Shown: in pieces, positions 26,575 to 34,413 of the stretch | How positions within the stretch are numbered: position 1 is the stretch's first letter | Layout of the letters: every line of letters begins with the position of its first letter | Source of the DNA: Mucilaginibacter flavidus | GTDB lineage: Bacteria; Bacteroidota; Bacteroidia; Sphingobacteriales; Sphingobacteriaceae | Direction of reading: 5' to 3' | Assembly: GCF_024055575.1 (NCBI RefSeq) | Contig: NZ_JAMXOE010000004.1 | Span: 1-64,000, forward strand | DNA: 64,000 nucleotides | Notes under the pieces: model-generated | Databases searched by the model: none | What the model was told of the DNA's origin: nothing | What the model saw: only the letters and a program-made list of their open reading frames with translations | Position numbers and translations under genes: made by a program

Positions 26575-26630
26575 AGGTTAGTGATTAGAGGCTGGAGATT
26601 AGAGATTAGTTTTTTGCGTTGGCGAGGTTA

Positions 26631-26661
26631 GATTTTGCAACTTTTTGGAAGTTGTAAAATC
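26631..26661. repeat. Hairpin downstream of the lolA-like gene
   Basis: A 13-bp stem with one G-U pair (GATTTTGCAACTT / AAGTTGTAAAATC) and a TTTGG loop. It lies just upstream of a T-tailed terminator and after a stretch of ATTAGAGATTAG-type direct repeats at 26576-26610. Confidence 0.5.
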
Positions 26662-26664
26662 TGC

Positions 26665-26696
26665 CCGAAGATTAATACCAGGCTTCGGTTTTTTTT
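26665..26696 (+). terminator. Rho-independent terminator after the lolA-like gene
   Basis: CCGAAG (26665-26670) pairs with CTTCGG (26683-26688), followed directly by eight T residues. The orientation fits transcripts from ftsK-lolA. Confidence 0.7.
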
Positions 26697-26777
26697 GCAG
26701 CATTTACTGTAGTTACCACCCCCAGTAAATGTTGTTTGATAAACTGGTAAAGCAGGGTTTTCATTTTGTTTATATGG

Positions 26778-27260
26778 TCAGATTGTGAAGTCCATGTCTT
26801 TATATTGATGGTTTTCAGACAGGCAGCTCTCTGCATAGCTTATTACTTCGTCGTCTTCCATTATTGAGAGCTTGTTTTTAATTGGCAGATAGTCAATATC
26901 AGAGGGGATTTCGACGGCAAGATATTTATCGTTTAAACCTTCTGATGGGCAACCAAGTTCTTCGAACAGTTTGATCAATGTAATTATTTCCAATTCATCA
27001 TCCATAATAATAATGTGGACGATTGAATTACCCGAATATTCAATTGTTTCAACATAGGTAAGCATGCCTGAAGCGTTATCAAATTCAGCCAGTACAATAT
27101 CCCCGGAAGCCAATACAGGTACATAAAAAGGAATGTTGTCAATTTTATAAAGCCCTTTTTCTTTGTCAACCATTTCAGCCCACATTGTTTCGTTGGTATG
27201 TTCGTCCAAAATATCGCTGTAAAAGCTGAACAGGATTTTTACTGAATTTTCGTTAGACAT
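26778..27260 (-). CDS. DUF4265 domain protein
   Basis: A 160-residue acidic cytoplasmic protein. The opening block (VKILFSFYSDILDEHTNETM and WAEMVDKEKGLYKIDNIPFY) and the later GDIVLAEFDNASGMLTYVET match DUF4265, a family without a known function. The gene is AT-rich and solitary, like other orphan genes in the window. The 203 bp separating it from the lolA-like gene hold the hairpins listed separately, plus a 9-bp stem at 26701-26731. Confidence 0.8.
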   Translation of the reverse strand: MSNENSVKILFSFYSDILDEHTNETMWAEMVDKEKGLYKIDNIPFYVPVLASGDIVLAEFDNASGMLTYVETIEYSGNSIVHIIIMDDELEIITLIKLFEELGCPSEGLNDKYLAVEIPSDIDYLPIKNKLSIMEDDEVISYAESCLSENHQYKDMDFTI

Positions 27261-27342
27261 TGTGATAAAAATAAAAGCTTAAATCTATTAATAACTGAAC
27301 AGAATCGCGTGAATCCATTAATCCGCTTAATCCCGGTTCTGA

Positions 27343-28407
27343 TTACTCCACATTTCCGGCCTTAACCCTTCGCTCCATCACTTCCCGCCAGGTGGTTAAA
27401 ATAAAGCCATTATCTTTCAAAAACTTGCGCAGGCGCGGGTCCATCATAGCCATCAGGTCGCCTTTGCGCTTTTTGCTTTCGTTGCAGATGTTCTTGAACG
27501 ATTCGGATGGATTGGTGCAGTGCATTATAACCATTGTTAATCCTGGGCTAAGCCTGCCTATGCTTTCGATATAATGGTCGGTGTAAAATTTTTGTATTTC
27601 CTTATCGGTTTTGTTGTCAATATCGGGCATTACCCAATCATAGCTGGAGTTATGCAGATCGTCCAATACAGGCAGGCCATTTTTCCAAAGCATGGCCCCG
27701 GTCTCTTTTGCTTTAACCAGCGGGGTGGAATCAGGAATAGTCATCCCTTCAACATATTTGCCTTGTTTTTTTAAGTCGGCTATGGCGGCGGCTTTTGCTT
27801 CAGAGCGGAAAAAAGTATCATCGCCGCCCGGAAACATCACGGGGATTTGTTTCTCGATGCCCAGTTTCAAATATTTCTCCAAAAAAGAGTCCTTGGCGAA
27901 TAGCGTCCCCATGTGCGAGTCGAGGTGGGTGGGTTTAATGCCCATACTTACGGCGCGGTCAAGCTGGGCGCGTATTTCTTTATCAATCTCATCCGGTTTT
28001 GCGCTAAAATAAACACCAACAACTGCAGCTGGAAAGCAGCCCTCTTTATCAACCAGGCCAGGCACCGCCTGTTTGCCGGCCAATGGCCCCCAGCGGTAGT
28101 TATTCCATTCGGATGTTAGCGTAAGGTGAAGGCCTGCATCGGTATTTGGGTTTTTGTCGAGATACTTTTTAAAGTCAGACACCCAGGGGCAGGGTATCAT
28201 AATGCTGGTTGAGGTAGCCACACCCTGGCCAGCCATCTCGGCGCCTTCGTTCGAGTCGTGCGACATACCTGCATCATCTACATGTAATATTAGCACCCGG
28301 GCACCTTTGGGCCAACCAAGCTTTTCGGCATAGGTTTTTGTTTGCTGGGCGTAGGTATGGGCAATAGCCAGCACGACGAGTAATAACGATACTATAATTT
28401 TTTTCAT
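27343..28407 (-). CDS. Secreted YdjC/ChbG-like polysaccharide deacetylase
   Basis: A 354-residue secreted hydrolase; signal peptide MKKIIVSLLLVVLAIAHTYAQ. The metal-dependent deacetylase core is visible: Asp-Asp in LILHVDDAGMSHDSNEG, DAGLHLTLTSEW and the zinc-site His residues in PTHLDSHMGTLF. ChbG deacetylates chitooligosaccharides, and the family acts on acetylated amino sugars. The next gene in the same direction upstream (28608-29750) resembles NagX-type amino-sugar membrane proteins, so an amino-sugar role is plausible, though a repeat element separates the two. Confidence 0.9.
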   Translation of the reverse strand: MKKIIVSLLLVVLAIAHTYAQQTKTYAEKLGWPKGARVLILHVDDAGMSHDSNEGAEMAGQGVATSTSIMIPCPWVSDFKKYLDKNPNTDAGLHLTLTSEWNNYRWGPLAGKQAVPGLVDKEGCFPAAVVGVYFSAKPDEIDKEIRAQLDRAVSMGIKPTHLDSHMGTLFAKDSFLEKYLKLGIEKQIPVMFPGGDDTFFRSEAKAAAIADLKKQGKYVEGMTIPDSTPLVKAKETGAMLWKNGLPVLDDLHNSSYDWVMPDIDNKTDKEIQKFYTDHYIESIGRLSPGLTMVIMHCTNPSESFKNICNESKKRKGDLMAMMDPRLRKFLKDNGFILTTWREVMERRVKAGNVE

Positions 28408-28435
28408 GGCTATAATAGTGTAACAATTAAAACTA

Positions 28436-28555
28436 TGTCATTGCGAGTGCAGCGCGGCAACCGCGAACTTTACAGAGCGAAATGAATGGTATCGTCTTTG
28501 TACGAAGATTATGCAAGCGTGCGGTTGCCGCGCTCGTACTTCGCTCGCAATGACA
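28436..28555. repeat. Palindromic intergenic repeat, TGTCATTGCGA family, copy 2
   Basis: Starts TGTCATTGCGAG and ends TCGCTCGCAATGACA. It contains GCGCGGCAACCGCGAAC on the left and GCGGTTGCCGCGCTCGTAC on the right, so it can fold into a long hairpin. It lies between two genes of the same direction. Confidence 0.8.
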
Positions 28556-28607
28556 AATTTTACAGATTTCAAACTAATCAACCATTCTCCACTCACCATT
28601 CACCAAC

Positions 28608-29750
28608 TCACACCCTCAAATAAATCTTATTCTTATCCAATATCTTGCCGAAGCACCAGCAAACCAGCATATAGCAAATGGCAAATAGCAGCGACCCAAT
28701 GGCCCCGGGTGCGACAACCTGGAATACTACATCGTTAATCCACCCGTAAAAATTGCTTTTTGGGGTTATTTGAATCATAAACAAACAAACCACAAACAGT
28801 TCCGAAAATAGATAAACCGGCAATGGGTTTTTACCCACAGTGGTAAAAAATGCCGTCCAGTTGCCTTTGTTCCATTCGCGTATTTCGACAATGTAAATAA
28901 GGGCCGATATGATCATCAAATCCAGACCGACAGTTAGCAAGGTGAATGGGCTCGACCATAATTTTTTAGAGATAGGGAAGGTCATGTTCCAGCAAAGGGC
29001 GATGAAGATAAACAACGCACCCCAAAGCATCAGCTTCGATATGGTTTCGTATCGTTTGCCTTTTTCCTGGATATAACGGCCGGCAAAATAGCCGCAGATA
29101 ACGTTTACAATTGACGGCAAGGTGCTTAAAAAGCCTTCAGGGTCGAAGGCTACGCCCTCGCCGTGGTAAAGGTGATCGTCGCCTAACAGGAATTTATCAA
29201 GATAGGTGCCGGCATTTGTTAACATGCCATAAGGCTGCGCATGATCGCCAAAAATAAGGAGCAGGAACCAGTAGCCAAACAAAAGCAAAACGCTGATAAT
29301 TACAATAACTTTTACTGATTTGATGAAATGCACCATCAACGAAGCAAACATATAACATAGGGCTATGCGCTGCAGCACGCCCAAAATGCGGGTATGGCTG
29401 ATAGGTGATAAAGCAAAATGCCAGCCGGCTTTGTCATGTAAAAAGAAAGGGAACCACGACATTAAATACCCGAATAAAAATATCAATGCGGTGCGTTTGA
29501 TGATTTTCCACACCACAGCTGAGTTGCTTTGACCGGCAAATTTTTTCATGGCAAAGCTCATGGCGTTGCCCACCGCAAACAAAAACGATGGAAATACAAG
29601 GTCGGTAGGGGTAAAGCCAAACCAGGCGGCATGTTCAAGCGGGGCGAATGCTGTAGCACCGCTGCCGGGCGTGTTTACAATAATCATAAAGCAGATTGTC
29701 ATTCCGCGAAATACATCAAGCGAAAGAAACCTATTCGGGTTTTGGTCCAT
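28608..29750 (-). CDS. Membrane protein of the DUF5009/NagX (HGSNAT-like) family
   Basis: A 380-residue inner-membrane protein with about ten hydrophobic segments. It begins RFLSLDVFRGMTICFMIIVN, the signature of the family related to the human heparan-alpha-glucosaminide N-acetyltransferase and to bacterial NagX. HAAWFGFTPTDLVFPSFLFA is a second hallmark. Members are thought to move acetyl groups across the membrane onto amino sugars or to transport them. Length is normal. Its neighbour, the YdjC-type deacetylase, fits amino-sugar metabolism. Confidence 0.9.
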   Translation of the reverse strand: MDQNPNRFLSLDVFRGMTICFMIIVNTPGSGATAFAPLEHAAWFGFTPTDLVFPSFLFAVGNAMSFAMKKFAGQSNSAVVWKIIKRTALIFLFGYLMSWFPFFLHDKAGWHFALSPISHTRILGVLQRIALCYMFASLMVHFIKSVKVIVIISVLLLFGYWFLLLIFGDHAQPYGMLTNAGTYLDKFLLGDDHLYHGEGVAFDPEGFLSTLPSIVNVICGYFAGRYIQEKGKRYETISKLMLWGALFIFIALCWNMTFPISKKLWSSPFTLLTVGLDLMIISALIYIVEIREWNKGNWTAFFTTVGKNPLPVYLFSELFVVCLFMIQITPKSNFYGWINDVVFQVVAPGAIGSLLFAICYMLVCWCFGKILDKNKIYLRV

Positions 29751-29938
29751 TGTTCAATAAAGGAGGTTAAGTTGTATCAGGATTATCGAGGTACAATATA
29801 GTCCGAAAGTCGGAAAAGTCGGTAAAGTCAGGAAAGATTTTTTTTGTTGCAATCGCCTGATACGATTCCGGCTTTTCTTTTGTTATTCGGGCTATACCGA
29901 CTTCCGGACGTCCGGACTTTTTCCTACTTTTGAATTCC

Positions 29939-30211
29939 ATGCTTACCATAACAAACCACACGCTCGAGAAACTGGAATTACTGCTGCGCACGGCAGGTTA
30001 CCGGGTACGTTACGAGAAGGGTAACTTTAAAACCGGGGCATGCCTGTTGTTAAACAGTAAAGTAGTGGTAGTAAACAAATTTTCGGGATTGGAAAGCAAG
30101 ATACTGGCCATAAGCGAGCTGGCGCGTGACCTTGAAATGGACTATAATTTACTGGACGATAAGCAAATAGCTTTTCACCAGCAGCTTAAACAAACAACAC
30201 TGGAACTGTGA
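29939..30211 (+). CDS. Conserved small protein, coupled to a PhnP-like hydrolase
   Basis: A 90-residue soluble protein starting MLTITNHTLEKLELLLRTAG. I use the ATG at 29939; the frame also allows TTG three codons earlier. It has an alpha/beta pattern (YRVRYEKGNFKTGACLLLNS, KVVVVNKFSGLESKILAISE) and no known motif. Its stop overlaps the GTG start of the metallo-hydrolase gene (GTGA), so the pair is translationally coupled and probably works together. Confidence 0.75.
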   Translation: MLTITNHTLEKLELLLRTAGYRVRYEKGNFKTGACLLLNSKVVVVNKFSGLESKILAISELARDLEMDYNLLDDKQIAFHQQLKQTTLEL

Positions 30212-30969
30212 AGATAACTTTTTTAGGAACCGGAACTTCGCAGGGTGTACCTGTAATAGCCTGCAACTGCGAGGTTTGCACCTCGGACGATGCGCGGGAT
30301 AACCGCCTGCGTACCTCTATTTTAATTGAGGATAAAGGAAAGGTTATTGTTGTTGATTCAGGGCCCGATTTCAGGCAGCAAATGCTGCGTGCCAATGTGC
30401 AGCGGCTGGATGCCATTGTGTTCACTCACGAGCACAAAGACCACATAGCCGGGCTTGACGATATCCGCGCTTACAATTACCGCCAGCAGGGCCCTGTTGA
30501 TGTGTATGCCGATGCACGGGTACAGGCAGCGCTTAAACGCGAGTTCTATTATATTTTCGAGGAATTTAAATATCCGGGCATCCCGCAGCTAAACCTGCAT
30601 ACCATAGGCGCCGAGCCATTTGATATTGGCCACGTGCACTTTATACCGATTGAAGTTTTACACTATAAGCTGCCGGTATTGGGGTTCAGACTGAAGGATT
30701 TTACATACATCACCGATGCAAAAACCGTTTCTGGTGCAGAAAAAGAAAAGATAAAGGGAAGCCGTATCCTAGTTGTAAATGCATTACAAAGACAGGAACA
30801 CATCTCACATTTTACATTTGACGAGGCCATAGCATTCGCCGGGGAAATGGGGGCCGAAACTACCTACTTTACCCACATCAGTCATAGGCTGGGCAGGCAC
30901 ATTGATATAACCAGGGAACTTCCGCGTGGTATTGAACTGGCTTACGATGGCTTACAGCTCGAAATATAA
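30208..30969 (+). CDS. PhnP-like metallo-beta-lactamase-fold hydrolase
   Basis: A 253-residue cytoplasmic phosphodiesterase-type enzyme. It starts at GTG overlapping the previous stop. The start KITFLGTGTSQGVPVIACNC is a hallmark of the PhnP/RNase Z-like branch, with two Cys (CNCEVC) that may bind an extra zinc. The metal motif HxHxDH is in VFTHEHKDHIAGLDD; later ligands are in FTYITDAKTVSG and YFTHISHRLGRH. PhnP opens cyclic ribose phosphates, but no other phn gene is present, so the substrate is open. Confidence 0.9.
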   Translation: MKITFLGTGTSQGVPVIACNCEVCTSDDARDNRLRTSILIEDKGKVIVVDSGPDFRQQMLRANVQRLDAIVFTHEHKDHIAGLDDIRAYNYRQQGPVDVYADARVQAALKREFYYIFEEFKYPGIPQLNLHTIGAEPFDIGHVHFIPIEVLHYKLPVLGFRLKDFTYITDAKTVSGAEKEKIKGSRILVVNALQRQEHISHFTFDEAIAFAGEMGAETTYFTHISHRLGRHIDITRELPRGIELAYDGLQLEI

Positions 30970-30977
30970 AATCGGAT

Positions 30978-31466
30978 TTATTTAAATTCAACGAGACTAA
31001 TCCTGTCAATAGCAGCGCAATATTGCCCAAGGTGCCCGGTATTATGCAAATCTACTTTGCCGCGGATCTTTATCTTTTTGTTATTTACCAATACAAATTC
31101 GCCGTTGGTGGGTTCAAATAAACCTGTACGGGTTCCTTTAAGGTATAGCGGACAATCCTGGCTAAAATTTATCCATAAGGCATGCTTGTTTGAGTGGTCG
31201 GTAAACAAACTGTCGTTATACAACGCCGATTGTTCTTTTGATTCCATGTAGGTACCAGAAACCTCAATGTACTGCTGGTCGTAAGCTTTAATATGGGTTA
31301 CCAACTCATTAAACCTTACCTTTTTAAACGCTATGCCTTCATCGCAATTGCTGTTGTATGTCAGTTTGTTGCCTTTGCATCCCTGCATTGAAGCAATAAT
31401 AACAAACAAAAAAGCAGTTTTGGCAAAAAGTATAATACAGGTGTGTTTTGCATAGGTAGATGCCAT
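30978..31466 (-). CDS. Hypothetical lipoprotein, possible OB-fold
   Basis: A 162-residue protein with a long leader: hydrophobic segment near 10-27 followed by SMQGCKGNK, which fits a lipobox. The mature part has a beta pattern (YIEVSGTYMESKEQSALYND, LYLKGTRTGLFEP, KIKIRGKVDLHNTG) reminiscent of an OB fold. No function is recognised. It converges on the PhnP-like gene with only 8 bp between stops. Confidence 0.7.
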   Translation of the reverse strand: MASTYAKHTCIILFAKTAFLFVIIASMQGCKGNKLTYNSNCDEGIAFKKVRFNELVTHIKAYDQQYIEVSGTYMESKEQSALYNDSLFTDHSNKHALWINFSQDCPLYLKGTRTGLFEPTNGEFVLVNNKKIKIRGKVDLHNTGHLGQYCAAIDRISLVEFK

Positions 31467-31644
31467 AACTCTACATTTAATTATACTTTAAAGCCGGGTT
31501 AAAAAGATTGTATGACCAGCTCGCCTGCCAATGGTTTAATTGAAAAATATATTTTTTTACAAATTGCGCATTCTATTCCGCATATGCTAAAAGTTTCTTT
31601 ATTTGCGTTTAAACTTTACATTTAAATTAAAATAACCAATTTAC

Positions 31645-32319
31645 ATGAACAAAACACTCTTTTTTGCCTTATTGATGACTTTTGCAATTGGCGCCCGGGC
31701 GCAAGACTGGCCTAATATCGGCCATTACGACGATGCTAACCATAAATTGCAACCTGCCGTTGCTGGTAAAATCACCGCCGTTTATATGGGCGATTCAATT
31801 ACCGACTTCTGGGTGAATAATGACTCTACCTTTTTTGCCGGCAATAATTATATCGACCGTGGTATAAGCGGACAAACTACCGGCCAAATGCTGGTACGCT
31901 TTCGGCAGGATGTAATAAATCTTAAGCCCAAGGTTGTAGTGATACTTGCCGGTATAAACGATATCGCCCAAAATAACGGCCCTGAAAAACTGGAGGATGT
32001 TTTTGGCAACATAGTTTCGATGGCTGAACTTGCAAAGGCTAACAATATTAAGGTAGTGATATCGTCGGTCCTGCCGGCCAACAAACTACCCTGGCGCCCT
32101 GCAATAACTCCAACCGAAAAGGTAATACAGCTTAATGCCATGCTAAGGGCATATTCAAATAAAAACCATATCGTTTACCTCGACTACTATTCAAAAATGG
32201 TCGACAGCGAAAAGGGGCTGCCTGTAAATTTGGCTAAAGATGGTATACACCCAACCCTTGAAGGGTATAAAGCGATGGAGCCATTGGCGCAAAAAGCTAT
32301 TGCAGAAGCTTTAAAGTAA
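31645..32319 (+). CDS. Secreted SGNH/GDSL esterase
   Basis: A 224-residue hydrolase with signal peptide MNKTLFFALLMTFAIGARAQ. The four SGNH blocks are present: Ser in VYMGDSITDFW, Gly in the GISGQTTGQML region, Asn in ILAGINDIAQN and the Asp-His pair in KDGIHPTLEGYK. Such enzymes deacetylate sugars or cleave esters outside the cytoplasm. Monocistronic; its end meets an inverted repeat shared with the convergent CocE gene. Confidence 0.93.
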   Translation: MNKTLFFALLMTFAIGARAQDWPNIGHYDDANHKLQPAVAGKITAVYMGDSITDFWVNNDSTFFAGNNYIDRGISGQTTGQMLVRFRQDVINLKPKVVVILAGINDIAQNNGPEKLEDVFGNIVSMAELAKANNIKVVISSVLPANKLPWRPAITPTEKVIQLNAMLRAYSNKNHIVYLDYYSKMVDSEKGLPVNLAKDGIHPTLEGYKAMEPLAQKAIAEALK

Positions 32320-32332
32320 TTAGAGATTGGTC

Positions 32333-32378
32333 GATTAGAGATTAGTAAGACTTAAAGCCGATTTTCTAATCTCTAATC
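32333..32378. repeat. 13-bp inverted repeat between convergent genes, GATTAGAGATTAG
   Basis: Arms 32333-32345 and 32366-32378 are perfect reverse complements. It lies 13 bp after the SGNH stop and 8 bp before the CocE stop, so it may act as a two-way terminator. Same word family as 3695-3759. Confidence 0.65.
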
Positions 32379-32386
32379 TCCAACCC

Positions 32387-34267
32387 TTATTTCACCACCG
32401 GCAAAATTATCTTCGACTGATTTTGATAGATGTTAATAGTTTCCTTTACAAAATCCTCGTCTTTTGCATGGTAAATATCGATAAACTGCTGCGGGTTACG
32501 GTCAACCAGCGGGAACCAGCTGCTTTGTACCTGAACCATAATGCGATGTCCCTTTTTAAAGGTGTGGGCAACATCGGGCAACGTATATTTTACCTGTGTG
32601 GGTTTGTTAGGTACAAATGTTTCGGGTGCTGAATAGCTGTTGCGGTACCTGCCGCGCATTATTTCGGCGCGCACAAGCATCTGGTAGCCACCCATTGGTA
32701 CGCGGTTAGGCGCATCGGTTTCAGCATAAATATCAACGTCATCGTGGCCCGCGTTGTCGGGGAAAACATCAATCAATTTTACCACAAAATCGGCGTCGGT
32801 GTTGCTGATGCTAACCAACAGGTCGGCTACAACGGGACCGCCGAGGGTAATATCTTTATCCAGCAAAGGTGTTTCGTAAACCAGCACATCAGGGCGACGG
32901 GCAGCGAAACGCTGGTCGTCTGTCATGTAATTGCGGCTGCGGTTAAAATGCACGTCTTCGGTGTAAGGAACAGGTTTGGACGGGTCGCTTACATAGCTGT
33001 CGAATGCGGGCGCAAAAGTGCTGATAGCATCAAAAGATAGTTTGCCTTTTTGCTCCAGGTACAGGTTAGTCGGCGTGGCGTCAACGGGCGGCCATTGCTT
33101 TAAATGGTGCCATTTATTTTCGCCGGTGAAAAATACTGTGGCTTTGCTGATACTTTCGACCGTGCCTTTCCCGCGCAGGTAATATTCAAAAAACGGTATC
33201 TCTATATTATCAGCGTAGTATTTGCTGGTGTTACTGTCCCATTGCACATTGCCCAAATGCGTGCCATCATTATTTCTCCATTGTTCGTGGTACCATGGGC
33301 CCATCAACAGGCGGTTATTTGTTTGCGGACTTTGCTTATCGATAGCCTGGTAAGTGTTCCAGGCGCCAAAACAATCTTCGGCATCAAAAATACCACCCAC
33401 AACCAGCATGGCTGGCTTTACATTTTTTATGCCGACACGTGCATTCCTTGACATCCAAAAATCATCCCGATTGGGGTGCGCCATAATCTGGTTCCAAAAC
33501 TCAAGGCTATCGCCGGTTAGTTTAGTCAAACTTGATATTGCTCCGGTTTTAAGGTAAAAAGAGTAATTGTCGAAATCAGGATAGTCGAAAGTTTTTGCGG
33601 CAACGGTAGTTGGTTTAGGGTGAGGTGCACCAAAGCCAGAACCCGAATAAAATGCAAAAGCATCCATCTGGAAAAATGCCCCGTTGTGGTGAAAATCGTC
33701 GCCCACAAACCAATCGGTAACCGGTGCTTCCGGGCTGACAGCTTTCAAAGCCGGGTGCCCGCTCAATGATGCCATGGTTGAATAAAATCCGGGATACGAA
33801 ATACCGAATACGCCCACATTACCATTATTGTTCTCCAGGTTTTTCACCATCCAGTCGATCGTATCGTAGGTATCACTGGCTTCATCGATATCCTTGTTAG
33901 TTTTCTTGTTAAAGTTATAGGGCCGTACGTCCATAAAATGACCTTCGCTCATCCAGCGGCCACGCACATCGGCAATTACCATTATATAGCCCTTTTTACA
34001 GTATTCTACCAGGTGGTTAACCCAAAACGGGCGGTACTTGTCTTTACCATACGGCGCACAGGAGTAGGGAGTACGCTCCATCAGTATCGGATGCTTTTCT
34101 GTATTATCCTTGGGCAAGTAGGCCGATATAAACAGCTTTACACCATCGCGCATGGGGATGCTCACCTCTTTTTTGGTGTAATTATTTACAAACCAAACCG
34201 AATCGGCATTTTGAGCGAAGCTGATTGCAGGAATAAGCAGGGCTAACAGGACGTAATGTTTTTTCAT
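32387..34267 (-). CDS. CocE/NonD (S15) family secreted hydrolase, copy 1
   Basis: A 626-residue secreted alpha/beta hydrolase. Signal peptide MKKHYVLLALLIPAISFAQ. The N-terminal core carries the nucleophile in VGVFGISYPGFYSTM, the acid in MLVVGGIFDAEDCFG and the His in LLMGPWYHEQW. The C-terminal half is the jelly-roll domain of X-Pro dipeptidyl peptidase-like enzymes (TLGGPVVADLLVSISNTDAD, GHRIMVQVQSSWFPL). The family includes acyl peptidases, cocaine esterase and beta-lactam acylases. It is about two-thirds identical by eye to the next upstream gene, so this is a tandem duplication. Confidence 0.93.
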   Translation of the reverse strand: MKKHYVLLALLIPAISFAQNADSVWFVNNYTKKEVSIPMRDGVKLFISAYLPKDNTEKHPILMERTPYSCAPYGKDKYRPFWVNHLVEYCKKGYIMVIADVRGRWMSEGHFMDVRPYNFNKKTNKDIDEASDTYDTIDWMVKNLENNNGNVGVFGISYPGFYSTMASLSGHPALKAVSPEAPVTDWFVGDDFHHNGAFFQMDAFAFYSGSGFGAPHPKPTTVAAKTFDYPDFDNYSFYLKTGAISSLTKLTGDSLEFWNQIMAHPNRDDFWMSRNARVGIKNVKPAMLVVGGIFDAEDCFGAWNTYQAIDKQSPQTNNRLLMGPWYHEQWRNNDGTHLGNVQWDSNTSKYYADNIEIPFFEYYLRGKGTVESISKATVFFTGENKWHHLKQWPPVDATPTNLYLEQKGKLSFDAISTFAPAFDSYVSDPSKPVPYTEDVHFNRSRNYMTDDQRFAARRPDVLVYETPLLDKDITLGGPVVADLLVSISNTDADFVVKLIDVFPDNAGHDDVDIYAETDAPNRVPMGGYQMLVRAEIMRGRYRNSYSAPETFVPNKPTQVKYTLPDVAHTFKKGHRIMVQVQSSWFPLVDRNPQQFIDIYHAKDEDFVKETINIYQNQSKIILPVVK

Positions 34268-34316
34268 TGTTGCTATTATTTAGATTGACATTTTTATATC
34301 GAGCGTCTCAATTTTT

Positions 34317-34407
34317 TGTCATTGCGAGGTAAGAAGCAACCGCGTACTATGCATGGCCGCCCTGTAAAGTTCGCGGTTGCCGCGCTCGTTCCTCGCTCGC
34401 AATGACA
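34317..34407. repeat. Palindromic intergenic repeat, TGTCATTGCGA family, copy 3
   Basis: Starts TGTCATTGCGAGG and ends CCTCGCTCGCAATGACA. It lies between the two tandem CocE genes, 6 bp from the stop of the upstream one. The shortest of the three copies (91 bp). Confidence 0.8.
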
Positions 34408-34413
34408 TGTATT

